Notes: generated from the sequence alone by a model not told the origin. Numbered from the stretch's first letter, positions 11,377 to 24,714 are shown. The stretch is 64,000 bases of DNA from Desarmillaria ectypa (GCA_030407005.1 JAUDYN010000001.1:2108001-2172000); one strand, 5' to 3'. Numbers and translations are program-made.

Positions 11377-14300
11377 ATGTCCTCTTCCTTCCTCTCAATT
11401 AAGCCTCCAGTAGCGTCTTCCAGCCAAGCCTCAAGTACCAGCAGTAGCAACAGTAGTATGTTTCACTTAGCCTCTCGCCGTTCGTGTTTACCCCTTCTTA
11501 TCTTTGTAGGCGTCGAAGAACCGCTTTACCAAGTCAAGCTTTTGTCGGCTCTTCGTAGTGGTAGTCGCTACCTCGTCCTCTCATAACTCTCGACGCTGAC
11601 TGATGGCTTCCAGGCGACCCAGCATTAATCCATCCATTTCTCACTGAGATCGGCAAAGACAAACGGAAATCAACTGAGAAAAACCTCGACACAGGTGCAG
11701 CGGCGTTGCATCTCGCAGTGAGATGCGCTTCAGGTGTGTTGCCGCTATTGTACGAGAATCGCAAGTAAGCTTACCTGTCGTAGCTGCGACCGTAGCATTA
11801 TTATTGTCTCATCGAGCGATTTCTCCAAATGGCGTTCACCCTCCAGGTTCTGGAACAACTGCCTTGCATCTAGCATCTTCCTTAGGGCGTGTTGATATAG
11901 TCAATCTTCTATTGGAGCAAGAGGGCATAAATGACAGCCTCACAGACGCCAATGGGAAGACCTGCACAGACGTTGCGAAAGGACGTGATGTTATTCGCGT
12001 CATTGAAGGTTATTCAGCTTGTACTCTTGTCTTGGGCGACTTGACGAACGGTTTGCAGATTCGCGCGCATTTCTTAATGCATCTTATCGCTCACTCTTGC
12101 ACAGCTATATAATGTCTCCTCTGTCCACTCCGCCTTCTTCGGCACTTCTTAGACTTCTCGAGACTCCTCGAGTGCGCTTCGTGAACCTTTCCTACCTTGA
12201 TGACGACTCCGGCGTGTCACTGCTCCACGAAGCCGCAAAGCGCAAGGATTTACGCCTCATTGAGCTGGCTGTCAGGTCCGGAGCAGATGTCTTTGTACGG
12301 AATCGGCGGGGAAAGATGGCATATGAAGGGACTGGAAAGGATGATCGCGTTCGCGTATTTCTGCGACAGTGTATGTTCATTTTCTGCATCGGGGGAAGTG
12401 AGGGCTAATTGTGATGTGCAGTTGCTAATCATGATAGCAGCTTAATTCAGGCTCCCTCATCCGCCCAACCTCCTATTCTGAAAGGCTATCTCAACAAGTA
12501 CACGAATGTTGCCAAGGGCTACAATACCCGTTGGTTTGTCTTAGAAAATGGGGTTTTGTCATGTATGCAACTTACTATATATTGGTCTCTTTTGCCTTAA
12601 CCCTTCGCACGTAGACTATCGCCATCAAGAAGACGAGAGCGTCGCTAGTCGCGGCTCCATATCGATGAAGACCGCTATACTCAAAATATCCACAACCGAC
12701 CGCCTGCGTTTTGAGGTGCAATCTACCCCTTCCCGTGGACACCAGTCGGGTGTCCAGAAATGGTACATGAAGGCAAACCATCCCGTGGAAGCGTCCCGCT
12801 GGACACAAACGATTTCTAAGAGCATCGAGTGGCACAAACATGACAATGAAGGTCGAAGGAGCGGCGAGAGCGATGCCAATGGTATCATCCCAAAATCCGT
12901 GACAGTTTCTTCATTGCATTCTCATTCACACTCCCGGAACGAAAGCACCAAACAGAGCAACTGGAGCGAGGGCGAATCGCAGTCTCTGGCAAGCTCTCAC
13001 AGGGGGAGCCATTCTCAAACGAATGAACGAGGGGACGAGGATCTAGACAACGACGAGTCTTCTGCTTCGGAGTCTATCAGAAAGACAGTACCCTTTGACT
13101 CCAGTCTCGAACTGCACGGCAATTCGACATCGGCACAGATGGAGTTGACGTCACAGCTGCTGTCCAACCTTGTTCTTCCTTCTGATGTATCTCAACAGAC
13201 TGGCGATTTGCGAAACGCCTTGAAAGAGTCCTTTTCCATGGTGCAAGGCATGCTGGATGAATACATACAAATGGTCAAAGTTCGAGAAGAGTGGTTCCGA
13301 AAACAGTTACAGAAGGAGAGAGACAAATCGACTTTGTGGGAAGAGAGCTTTGCTACTGTTGTCAAAGAAGGGGAGAGTCTCGAGAAGGAATTGCGTATCC
13401 GAAGCAGAAGGCGCGGCAGCCGCTTCTTTGACGCAGCCGAGGTATCTGGGACAGTAAAACAACGCCAGTCTTTCCCTGCTCTCTGTCCACCCGTTATCGA
13501 GGAGAGTCCTAAACCCGTTCCAGAACTTTCTCAGCTATTTTTGCAGAATAAAGACACAGCCGGAGCGTCGCGCCCAACATATCTAGCTCGACGTTCGGAA
13601 GCTGATGATAGTGCTGTCCCTGCAGTAACGACGGAAGTCGAAAGCGCATTGGACACTGATGACGAGGACGAATTTTTTGATGCCATCGAATCAAACAATA
13701 TACCCAACCTGATAATACCGGAGTCTCTCGCCAGTCCAACACATTCAGAATTGTCCCTACCTTTCGACCTAACTGCGCCCTATGCCGGATACAAAAATCT
13801 TCGTACTTCGCTGAACTTGATGGATGAGCGTCCGAACACAAGTCTTTGGTCTGTACTCAAACACAGCATCGGGAAGGACTTGACCAAAATCAGTTTTCCC
13901 GTCTTCTTCAATGAGCCAACAAGTATGTTACAACGGATGGTATGTCCTTGTAATGTTCTTATTTCTACCCTTTTCGTTAACATCCTGAATGGGTGGTGTA
14001 GGCGGAAGATATGGAGTTTTCAGAGTGCCGTGAGTACAACACGACCAGCCTATGATGCTCTGGGTCGCGCTAACTCTCAGACTGCAGTTGATACTGCCGC
14101 CCGCGAGCAAGATCCGCTACTGCGAATTGCCTATGTGGCAGCTTTTGCCATGTCAAATTACTCTTCCACCATCGGCCGTATCGCTAAGCCTTTTAACCCT
14201 ATGCTTGTGAGTCTATTACACCGTTGATACACGTCGTGGTGCTCAATTCGTACAGGGCGAGACGTTCGAATATGTACGATTCGATAAAGAGTATCGATAC

Positions 14301-15414
14301 ATATCTGAACAAGTAAGCCATCATCCACCTGTCTCTGCGTGCTATTCGGAGTCCCCGTATTGGCATTACTACGGCGAGGTATTTGTCCTGTTTCTATATC
14401 GGGCCTGATAAATGACGAAGTGTCTGAAATTAGGTTGATGCTCAAAACAAATTCATGGGGAAGTCGTTTGAGATTAGGCCGACTGGCGTTGCACATGCTG
14501 AGCTAGCTTTGCCATCAGAACTCGGCGTCGGATATCCAAAGGCAAGGGGTGTAGCGCAAGCCGGTAAGGTTCTAGAGCACTATAGCTGGAAAAAGGTCAC
14601 TACAAACGTATCTGGGTTTATTCTGGGATCGCCTACGATCGACCATTACGGCGAAATGAACGTGAGTAGCATTTAGATTCATATATATATAAATCAAACC
14701 TGTCTGTTTCAATAGGTCATCAATCATCGAACTAATGACCGCTGCGTACTGACGTTCAAGCCCCGAGGTTGGCGCGGAAGGGATGCCTATGAGATCTCTG
14801 GACATGTCATCGATTCAGAAGGCATAACAAGATATGGTATTGCTGGTCGATGGAACGAGGAACTAGTCGCGTGGAAAGCGGGTATCGGGACTAGAATTTT
14901 ACAGTCTGATGCTCCCGTCAGTGGTCCCAATTCTCCCGCGGCTAGTCGAGAACACATTCTGTTATGGAGAAACTCTGAAAAACCTGCTGGATCTCCATTC
15001 AATCTGACGCCATTCGCCATAAGTCTCAATGACTGTCCGGAAGACATGCTGAAACCGTTTTTGTGTCCGACAGACTGTCGACTGCGAGTTGATCAGCGAG
15101 CATTTGAGCTCGGGAAATACGAGCTTGCTAATCAGCTAAAATCGGACCAGGAGGATAAGCAGAGGGCTACCCGGAAGACTAGAGAAGACGGAAGGCTGCC
15201 TCCGCACCAGCCTAGGTGGTTCACGGCGACTACGGATGGAGACACGGGTGAAAGGGTTTGGGCGCCTTCGATGTTGGGTGATAATTTGGAATATTGGGCT
15301 CAGAGGGAGAGGGTTTGGAAAGAGAAAGTCAACGGCGGGGAGGGACAGTGGCACAACGTGGAATCTATCTTTATAGAAGAGCCGGACTTTCTCCAACGCA
15401 CACAGATATCTTAG
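11377..15414 (+). CDS. OSH1: Oxysterol-binding protein with ankyrin repeats, PH domain and FFAT motif (Osh1/Osh2 type)
   Basis: Lipid-transfer protein expected at ER contact sites. Twelve exons (11377-11455, 11510-11560, 11614-11733, 11784-12008, 12059-12370, 12422-12562, 12615-13939, 14002-14029, 14088-14206, 14256-14378, 14434-14661, 14716-15414) give 1149 aa. Ankyrin repeats occupy about residues 25-255 ([24 protein letters not shown]). A PH domain (about 282-380) begins [20 protein letters not shown]. An acidic stretch leads into EFFDAIE at 662-668, an almost ideal FFAT motif for VAP/Scs2 binding. The C-terminal ligand domain (about 745-1149) holds the family signature [11 protein letters not shown]. 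Domain order and length match yeast Osh1/Osh2. The 28-nt exon 14002-14029 is supported by frame only through intron acceptor ACTGCAG. Choice between Osh1 and Osh2 naming is arbitrary. Confidence 0.9.
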
Positions 15415-15490
15415 TTTTTTGTGTGTAATATGTATGGTATTAATTCGGCATCACTGGCACGGAATTGGATGGGCAAATGGTTTTGGTCGT

Positions 15491-15529
15491 GCTGGGCTGG
15501 GCTGGGCTGGGCTGGGCTGGGCTGTGGCG
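15491..15529 (+). repeat. GCTGG pentanucleotide microsatellite
   Basis: Seven perfect head-to-tail copies of GCTGG, then a variant GCTGT, lie about 75 bp after the OSBP stop codon. It is a simple tandem repeat in the likely 3' UTR or intergenic DNA. Copy number probably varies between strains. Confidence 0.85.
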
Positions 15530-15959
15530 AAAAAGCTGCTTTAGGCTGTCATAGCTGGCAAGCAAAACTTGTCTCCGCGATGACTTTGATGGATGTTGTG
15601 GCAGACAAAAGGTGTGTTCAGGGTTGTGAACATTTGAACGCTAACACTCGTCGGTCCCGCATTGGCTCCAAACTCGAGCTTGAAAGGCAAGAGCAGAAGT
15701 AACTTGATAGCCAGACAAGTTGTTACAGCTCTGAATTTTAGGGAGAGACTTGTATGAGAAACTGTTTGCAATGCAAGGGTACCCAAACAAGCGGATTTCT
15801 CGATGCGACACTCAGCTCCAGTCATTATAACACGGGTGATTTTGGAATAAAAATTCTTAACCGTTTCCCTCGAATTCTCTACGTTGACGCGTGGCGTAGC
15901 AGATAACAATTAGAGAGTAGCTTTGTAAGCATACCCCTGTCCCAAAAAGGAGAAGGCTT

Positions 15960-16016
15960 ATTGTCTGCTTCTCTATTGTCTGTCGGTGCACGTGACCAGC
16001 AAAGCCCCATTGTCTG
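15960..16016 (+). promoter_or_regulatory. Three ATTGTCTG motifs upstream of ste6
   Basis: ATTGTCTG occurs at 15960-15967, 15975-15982 and 16009-16016, 77-133 bp before the ste6 ATG; a further ACAAT lies at 15906-15910 in the opposite sense. The reverse complement, CAGACAAT, contains the ACAAT core bound by HMG-box factors, which control mating genes in fungi. That these sites mediate pheromone-type control is inferred from the repetition, the spacing and the gene downstream. Confidence 0.4.
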
Positions 16017-16092
16017 CTACCCTGTTCGACAAGACAAAAGAAAATGGCGAGCAAATTTTGTATCCTCCGTCCTTTCCCTTATACCACTATCA

Positions 16093-19000
16093 ATGCGTCG
16101 TCCGACGTCGCTGACGGTCGACACCGTCGCGTCCCATGAGCTGGCTTATGAGCTCTATCCGTCGCCGCGCGCCTCTATCTATTCTGACGACGATGTCAAG
16201 CATGATTTCAATGACTCGCCAACCACTTCTACCTATGAGAAACCTGTTCCAGCATCCCCCATTACCAATATCACTGCTAAGCCGCCACCACCACCATCTC
16301 TTCGAACACTGTTCTCTCTTATATCACCTCGCCGCCGCTTTTGCCTCCTTTTTCCGGCTATCATTTCCTCGCTCATCTCGGGCAGCATTGCACCATTTAT
16401 GACTGTCGCCATTGGTCAGGTTTTCAACGCGTTTGCTACTTACCCAGCGTCGAACCCTTCTCAGGAAGTCAAGAATATCCTCATGCATAATGTCGGGATA
16501 GGTTCACTCGAGCTGATTGGCCTGGCCATAGGTTCATTGGCATTAGGAAGTCTTACTTCTGGTCTGTGGATCTCTACAGGTGAACATAATGTCATGAATC
16601 TTCGGAAGCATGTCTATGCGGCCGTCACATCCAAGAACATGACATGGTTTGACACGAAAATGGGTTCAGAGGGCACTGTTCAGTCTACGGATAATGAACA
16701 AGCTCCAGTTGGAGCTGGTGGACTTATGGCTAAATTCACCCGGTGAGCATGCACTGATTATGGGCTTATATGAATCCTTATTATTACTTAGAGAAACGGA
16801 CGAAGTTCGTATGGCTTCATCTCTTGCCTCAGGGAGAATCATCCAATATACAACTACCTGTGTCACATGCCTTGTTCTCGCATTTTCACGTTCCTGGGCA
16901 CTCACACTCATTATCCTCGCCTCTGTCCCCGCTCTGGTTTTGGTACAAGCCTTCTCCCAGGCGGTCGCCGGTCCTCTCCTTTCCATCGAACGATCCCAAG
17001 AATCCGTTGCAGCAACACTCATTGACCGGGCCGTGACTGCAATTGCTACTGTCAAAGCGTTCAATGCAGCATGTCAGGAGCGCGAGTCTCTACGCACCGT
17101 CCTCGACCGCGTCAAGATAGCCGACAAAAAACTCGTTGCGGTCTGGGGTCTCACGTCAGGCCTGTCGCAATTCGTCATGATGTCCATGTTCGTGCAAGCA
17201 TTTTGGTTTGGGTCGAAGCTAGTCAAGCAAGGCAAAGTGGAACCAGGGGATGTTATGGCCGTGTTTTGGGCTTGCCTCATCGCCACAAGCAATTTGCAGA
17301 TGTGCATTCCCCAATTTATCACATTGACGAAGGGAAAATTTGCTATGGTGGCCCTGCTCGCGCTTGCTGACTCAGAAGAAACGGGCGCTCTGACTCCCGT
17401 ATCTCCATCGTATCATTCCCGTGCATCGATTTTCCGTGGTCGCCCAGTAAGACCGACGCACTTGCGCGGAATCATACCGTCCAAGTGTCACGGCGAGATA
17501 GCCCTCCATAACGTTACATTTGCGTATCCATCTCGACCTTCCGTACCGGTCCTGCGAGACGTCTCCATCTATCTTCCCGCTTCAGAAACCACCTTCGTTG
17601 TAGGGGGCTCTGGATCCGGAAAGTCGACCATTGCGTCTCTTCTCCTTCGGTTGTATAAGCCTCGGAGCGGGCAGGTAGAGCTCGACGACCAAGATATCGC
17701 CTACCTGGACGACAACTGGACGACTGAACACATATCTGTCATTTCCCAAAACTGCATCCTATTTGACATGAGCGTCCATGACAATGTTGCTATGGGACTT
17801 GCGGGAAGTGAAACTGGGAGAAAGCCGGAACACGCGACGAGGGCAGAAGTCGAGCAGGCTTGCCAGGCCGCTATGATCCACGATTTCATCCGTGATTTAC
17901 CTGATGGGTACGAGACGAAGCTGGGCAATGGAGGTGCAAACTTGAGCGGTGGTCAGAAGCAAAGGCTAGCAATTGCGCGAGCGCGATTAAGGAATCCTTC
18001 CGTGTTAATTCTCGGTGAGTTTTTATCCAACATTCGAGTCCTGTATGTTCTTACCTCTGTTATCAGATGAAGCTACTTCTGCCTTGGATCCCACTTCTCG
18101 TGTCCTGGTATTCGAAGCTATCAAGCAATGGCGGGAAAACCGAACCACCATTGTGATCACTCACGATCTTTCGCAGATCACGTCGAAGGACTTTGTCTAT
18201 GTCTTGAAGAATGGTACCGTTATTGAGCAAGGCTACCGTGCTGACCTTGAACGATCTGAAGGTGAATTCAATGCAATGATGGGCTCTCAAGCAGTTGCAG
18301 ATGTGTCAACAGTTGACAATGAAGAGTACCCAGAATTGGCGGCAACGGGGGAGGATGAGGAAAAAGACTTGGTCTCTCAACCGTTTTCTTACGCTCCAGC
18401 CACCCTGATGCCGAACAGTGCCATTCTCGGCCACTGGATGTTTGACGTGGTAGCGGATTTGACGTCGAAAGGCAGCGAAGCTACGCCTTTCCGTCCCGCT
18501 GTCGTTCGGTCTCGAGAGTCCCAACGGCTTAGCCGCTTCGTTCCTGCCGACGCGTTCACAGCTCAGCACGCAGAAACAAGACGACGGCCTTCCAGCGTTC
18601 AAGTTATCCCTGCATTTCCGCCACTCTCTTCTCAGACTCTCACCACCCATACGCACCGATACAGCCTTCAATTCACACCAACCTCGCCAGCATTCTCTCA
18701 CCATTCCGCGACTTCCTTGTTGATCAAGAAGGACGATTCTGTTGTTGCGAGACAGAGGTCAACTAGACGTTCTCGCGTGAGCCGACGCGATGTGACTCTT
18801 GCCGATATGTACGAGTCATCGGATCCGGTCGTAGATATCAAGGTAGAGAAGTATTCGTCTTTGTCTAAACAGAGTCAACGACTATCTTCCGACAATGAGC
18901 AACCCCACTCGTTCTTGGGTCTGATGAGGGACGTCTATCCGACGGTGCCCTACAAGCCGCTCGTCGTATTTGGTCTGATTGTTTGCTTGCTGAGCGGCAC

Positions 19001-20753
19001 TGTCACACCCATTTTCTCCTTCGTTCTCTCGAGACTATTCTTTGAAGTTTCTAACGGAGCCCAAAACACCTCTGTCATTAACACCTTCGGCGCCATCGTT
19101 CTAAGCATCGCAGCTGTCGACGGTCTTCTCATAGGTTTGAAGTACTTTATCATGGAGACCTGTTCCATGATCTGGATTACGCGTATCCGAAATGTCGCCT
19201 TCCGCACCATCTTGAAGCAGGACAAGAAATGGTTTGACAAGTCCGAGAACAGTGCTTCTCGGATTGTGCAAGTTTTGATGAAGGATGGTGACGACGCGCG
19301 GACGCTTATTGCTATCGTCATCGCACAGTTCGTCGTGGTCAGTGCCATGCTCACTGTAGGGTTTTTATGGGCATTGGTACGTGGGTGGCAGATGACGCTC
19401 GCCGGGTGTGCCATTGCTCCTGTCTTTGCCGGAGCAATGGCCCTTCAAGCCAAACTCGTGGCGAACTGTGAGTTACGTAATAAACGGGCCCGAGAAGATG
19501 TTTCGAAAGGTTACTACGAGGTAAATTGTTTGACATCAAGTCTAGATTGAACACATCTGACTTTTCTAATATAGGCTATCACTAATATTCGCGGCATTCG
19601 GACCATGGCGTTCGAAGGCGTGTTTCGTAGGAGCTTTGACACCGCCGCGGAGTGCGCACTTTCTACGGGCGTAAAGGGCGCCTTTGTGGAAGGATGTACG
19701 CATGGTGTGGCGAGTGGTCTGATCTATTTGGCCGAAGCCCTCCTCTTCTACGTTGGGGCCGTCCTCATAACGAAGGGTATCTACACCTATCTGCAAATGT
19801 TAGAAGTGCTCAACATGGTTGTGTTCACTGTTTCGATTGGTTCCCAGTTGATGGCTTTCAGTAAGACATAGCTTTCTCTCATTAAAAGTAGTCTGACGTA
19901 CTTTGCAGCGGAGAAAATTGCGAAGGCTACCAATGCTACCCGGGATTTTAATCAGTTATTGAATCTTTCCACCGATACAGACGAATCTCGCGGTATCTTG
20001 CGACCGTCCTTGGATGGAACAGTCAGTTTCAACAACGTTAGCTTTGCTTATCCCGAGCGTCCCAATGTTCCGGTACTCAAAGGCATCAATATGGAGATCC
20101 GGGACGGCGAGTGTGTTGCCATCGTGGGTGCCTCTGGCTCGGGCAAATCAACCATCGCTGCTCTTCTACAGCGGCTCTACGAACCGAAGTCGGGCACAAT
20201 ATGGATTGGCTTGGACGAACTTCGTTCCACGGACGTTGAATACTTGCGAGAGCACATCTCCGTCGTCAGCCAAAATCCCAACCTCTTCGACGCCACCATC
20301 TCCGAGAACATCGCATATGGAAACAAATCGCTTTCGGACCATGATATTCGTGTTGCCGCACGGGCGGCTCATGTTCATGACTTCATCATGTCGCTTCCTC
20401 ATGGATATGAGACGATGGTTGGCGAAAATGCTTCCCTCATATCAGGGGGGCAGGCACAACGGTTGCAGATTGCGCGCGCGCTCGCGAGACCCTCAAAAAT
20501 CCTCATCCTTGATGAATGCACGTCGTCCTTGGATCCTGCCAATCAGGCCGCGGTGCTCGAAACTATACGGCATGCCAAAATTGGTCGCACGACTGTTATG
20601 GTCACCCATAAGCTCCCCGTTATGAAGACATGCGATCGTATACTGGTCATCGATGATGGCAGGATTGCAGAACAGGGTACTTTCGAGCAGCTCATGGAGC
20701 GCAAAGGTGTCTTCGCGTCACTAGTCAGTGGCGGCGGAATCGTCTACGAGTGA
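16093..20753 (+). CDS. STE6: Ste6-type full ABC transporter (a-factor-like pheromone exporter)
   Basis: ABCB-family exporter in TMD-NBD-TMD-NBD order, expected at the plasma membrane to export prenylated peptide pheromone. Exons 16093-16742, 16792-18014, 18067-19520, 19575-19860 and 19909-20753 give 1485 aa. NBD1 has Walker A GGSGSGKST (from about residue 487), signature LSGGQKQR and Walker B VLILDEATSALD. NBD2 has Walker A GASGSGKST (about 1278), a variant signature ISGGQAQR and ILILDECTSSLD, so both sites look usable. A long Ser/Arg-rich linker joins the halves, with the second membrane block near residues 940-1200. The 16093 ATG is the only one before the first membrane segment. Ste6 is chosen over other ABCB exporters (for example Mdr1) by overall sequence style and length; the substrate is inferred. 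Confidence 0.8.
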
Positions 20754-21374
20754 TACCTCTCCTTCCCTTGTTTCTCTCCTTTCTTTCTGCTGCCTGTCAC
20801 TGTATCGCATCATTTTTTCATTCACTAATCATGAAACGGAACTTGAAAGAGTATGACTTCATCACACTGTATATTACTTCACGCAGACGATTTCTTTGTA
20901 TTCCTAAGTTATGATCAGTACGAATACGTTAGACATTTACTTACATGGGCATTTGACTTCGAAAAAGAATGCAATTACTGTGTTCTCCCAGAATTGTCAC
21001 TGAAGAGTAGCGTTCGTTGCCTTATTTAATGTAAACTTGTCGTGGGCAGTCTTGGACACTGTCCACTGGCGAGAATCTTTCTCTGACCGAGTTTGCAGTT
21101 GCTGACAAGTGATATATAGGATTGGAAGTATACGACTCAAGAAAACCTGACGAAGCAACATAATATGCAAGGTGAGTGTTAAAAATTGTACAACAGAGGT
21201 ACAGAGGAGAAGAATAAAATGAACCGATAACAATGCAGGGCCAGGCACAGATGATGTGGGAATAAAGACTGGACGGATGATACAGCAACGGATACACAAG
21301 AGAAAAGGCGACTGTTGTTACAGAGAAACGATAGGAGGAAAATGAACCATGATGATATACGACGAGCGGGGGAA
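20754..21374. other. Convergent intergenic region (ste6 / ankyrin gene 3' ends)
   Basis: 620 bp between two converging genes. The first part is T/C-rich (TTTCTCTCCTTTCTTTC) and probably carries the ste6 3' end. No coding sequence or repeat supported. Confidence 0.4.
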
Positions 21375-24300
21375 TCATTGCTTTCCCTTGAAGGTTTGCA
21401 TCAACGACTTCAGTCCACCGAAACGTTTACTCGAAGGAGGTGACTTCGTCACCGCATCGCTGCGTGAGAACCCCATCCTTGTGAGTTTGTTTGCGCTTGC
21501 GAGATGACGAGCCTGCTCGCGTCTTGCCTTTGGTACGGAAGACGGGAGAAGGGGATGGGGAGCAGTGGAAACTCGGAACAGTCCAGGTCCAAGCTCAGTA
21601 TCGGTGTCAGCGCCATCGAAAGAGCTGACACTACTGAGTTGTTCCTGGTTACGAGGTACGATATTGGCGAGGGGTATAGGCTGTTTGTACATGGATCCAG
21701 CAGGCAAACGTGCGGGTGACGCATTGGACGAAAAGGCTTCTGCAGCTGAAGCAGATCGAGATGTATGGTGCTTCACTCTGGAACCTTCAAGACTGCGCGT
21801 AGAGGTAGGGATGCCTGAAAATTACAATTTAAAAAAGACAAATCACGAGATAGCTAGATGTTAGACTTGCTTTCGTTTGAGGATGTACCATCGCTGGTAT
21901 GTGGGCGCCGGAACCTGGACCGTACAGGTGCCGGGGCCAGACTGCCCTCCATACTACGTTGTCGATTCACGAAAGATCTGGATTTCACGGTGGTAGTATT
22001 CGAACTACTCAAGAGACCTTCGCTGGCGGTAGATGCTTGTACACTCTCAGCCTTTTGCTCTCTTAATCTTCTCTCCAGAGCCAGGCTTTCCCCGTACGCA
22101 GCCAACCTCGCGCTCAATGGCATCTTGGAAGTTGTATCATGTTCTTCTTCTTGCACCATCTCCAGGATATCTCGCTGAGCCCGTTGGACGAGTGCCTCAG
22201 CCTGCGCATGCGACGATACGGAACTAAGGTCGATCTCTAATGGCGAGCAAGCCCTACGTTCCAAGATGTCGAGACCAGGTGAGTTACGATCGCCTAGAGA
22301 GCGATCGAATTCGTCATTCTGTGGCTCATCAACGAAAACCTTCAGTTCTCCCTCTGAACCCGGCTCCAGATAGTCTAAGGGAGGCGTAGCCGTAGTGCTG
22401 CCCCCGCTGCCGCTTGTCGTACCGCTCACGCTCAAATTTGGATTAGTGCTCGTGCTGCTGACAGAGTCACCTCTATCGCGGCCATCCTCAGATGAACGTT
22501 TGACGACCTCTTCTAACAGCTCAGGCGGCGGACGATTGATGCTGAACGGGAACTCTGCACTCGATATAGAGGAACCGGATGCCGTCGAGCCATCTCGTGG
22601 CCTAGTGTGGATCTCAGACTTCAATGCAGGATGGTCGTAGGTTCGACCATAATCTTGCTCATCGTCGTCTAATTGCGGGCAGAAAGTCGGAAAGTCGGTG
22701 ACGGTAGGGGGTGCAGAATCGGGGGCAGATTCTTTAATTTTGTCGTGTGAGGATGCTGAACTGCCTGGTCGTATGGGTATATCTCCGACTCTGTCGACAA
22801 ATCTGACCAGGGAGTTCGTGCTGTTACTCCCACGCAATGACGGACTTCCTTCCCTACCACTGGATGAAGAGTCAAATCGGAGGGCTCTAAGACTCGAAGG
22901 AAGACCACTGCTTTGCCCCGAGGACGGGCTGCGGTTGTGTGCTCGCAGGATACTAGGCCTCGTCACTTTTCCTTGAGTGCTCGAAGGTCGATCTTCCGAT
23001 CCAGCAATAACCACGACATCATCATCAAAGACTGCGCCGCCTCGATTAGCTGAGCCTGAACGCTGTCTTGTATGACAAAGCTGCGATGACGCCCTGGTGC
23101 GCAATATGGAAGCCGGATTTCCCGATACCTCACCTGAACTAGTTTCGAAGGTAAGGCCCAGGCCCGACGGCTCATAATGATTAGTACTACTCGCTGAACC
23201 GGCACGATCTCTGGTCATGTTTTGCTGATGATGTGCTAGCGCATTATGTAGGTCAACTGCGGATGGAGCAGGAAGCTGGGGAATGAGGGAAGGCGAACCT
23301 CGTTGGTGAGTCTGTGCTATTGAAGGGCGAGTGAGGGAGGCATCGCTTCCCATGCGGAAACGGCGGTCATTGATAGAGAAAGGAGAGCCGGATGTAGACA
23401 AATCACCACCAGAAGGCGACGAAGACAGGGGCACAGACCTCAGGCCACTCGTGGTCGAACCTGAGGCTGCAGCTAGATTTGAGATTGATCCCAGGGAAGC
23501 CGACTGTGATGATGTGCGTTCAAATGACGATGTAAACTCTCCTACTTGGGTCTTCCTGAATATATTCATCAAAGAATACTTGGTACCCAGCCGCTTGCCG
23601 CTTCTCGGCGAATTAGCTTCTGAGCCCTCTGCCCCCGTGCCGGCGGAACGAGGACGCCGAGGGCTGGGCGATCCCTTGCTTGGTGTTGGAGATTTGTGGC
23701 GTCGCGGGGAACCAGAAGGATGCGACTGATGTATGTATGGCAGTGATGGACGTCGAGAGCCAGGTTCGATAGGACTGGGACTGGGACTGTAGCGGCGTCC
23801 ACCATCAAATGAATGGGAGTATTCTCCGGGTTGTATGGGAGAAGGGGGCATTGACGAAGAATCAGACGTATGCCTGTGATATGCATCAGACAGTCCCGAA
23901 GAAGAGACCTTGAGCATGCTGAGTGCGGTGTCCATAGAACGCTTCACGTTGATACGCCTGCGAGAGCTCGTGGGGGCGTCAATGTCGGTACCAAAGGAGC
24001 CTTGTCTATCCCGCCCCGACCGACTGCTCTCGGCGACACCATCCAAAGGAGGGGCCTCGCGCTCTAAAAGATCTTTATCTTTATTTTGCACCCATGTTTT
24101 CAGAACCTCAGCGCACTCCAACCAGCCATTTTGACGTGCAAGCATTTCTGCGGTGACACCATGCTTATCACAGCGGTCCGGGTGAGCGCCTTTGAGCAAC
24201 AAGGCAGTAACTATATTAGTATTGCCGTTGGCGGCCGCAAAATGGAGAGGTGTTGACCCAGAGGTACCGACGATTGGAGCGGAGGCATCTCGATTTTTCT

Positions 24301-24714
24301 CATTTGAATATCGACGCGGTAGTCTGATTGGCATAGAGGGGTCACTGGACGGAGACTAATGCAAGATTACGGATCACATACCTTGGGGCATTGACGTCTG
24401 CACCGTGTTCGATCAAAAGCTTGACGACCTGCTCATTCCCTCCAGCACAGGCAGCGTGAAGAGGAAGAACACCATCGAGAACGGAGTTAATGGGCTGTCC
24501 GCGAGCTAGAGCGTACTCCACAAGGCCCATGTTGCCCGTCGCCGCGGCAGAATGCAAGTCGAAGCTGGGGACTGGAAGAAAACGACCATGTTGAGCAACA
24601 AGACAAAGGTAAAACATAAAGAGGAGAAAACTTGCATTCTGTAATGACATTGTACTTTGCCTCAAGGCGCATATTAGCATTGGCGCGCAAAGGGACAGGA
24701 ATCGGGACGGGCAT
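21375..24714 (-). CDS. Ankyrin-repeat protein with long Ser-rich tail, function unknown
   Basis: Four exons on the minus strand (24714-24632, 24564-24382, 24323-21889, 21814-21375) join to 1046 aa. After a short N-terminus (MPVPIPVPLRANANMRLEAK), residues about 28-150 hold ankyrin repeats: DLHSAAATGNMGLVEYALARG, LPLHAACAGGNEQVVKLLIEHG, TPLHFAAANGNTNIVTALLLKG. The rest is a long Ser/Pro/Arg-rich disordered region with phosphorylation-like RSxS runs, and a basic C-terminus (KRFGGLKSLMQTFKGKQ). No enzymatic domain was found. It probably acts as a scaffold or adaptor, but that rests on ankyrin repeats alone. The final intron (21888-21815, GTACAT...TTTTCAG) is my choice because it keeps the frame; otherwise the protein would stop at 21854. 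Confidence 0.75.

Larger units (their letters stand above)
15415..16092. other. Intergenic region and ste6 promoter
   Basis: About 680 bp holding the GCTGG tandem repeat and, just before the ste6 start, three ATTGTCTG motifs, each listed separately. The span 15541-15900 shows no convincing gene on either strand. Confidence 0.45.

Noticed and set aside
16000..21374. Search for a pheromone precursor or receptor gene beside ste6
   Set aside because: No short open frame ending in a CaaX box and no seven-helix receptor was seen near the exporter.
21854..21856. Stop codon as end of the ankyrin protein
   Set aside because: A GTACAT...TTTTCAG intron (21888-21815) skips it and keeps the frame into a further 147-codon exon; the alternative remains possible and is noted in the feature.
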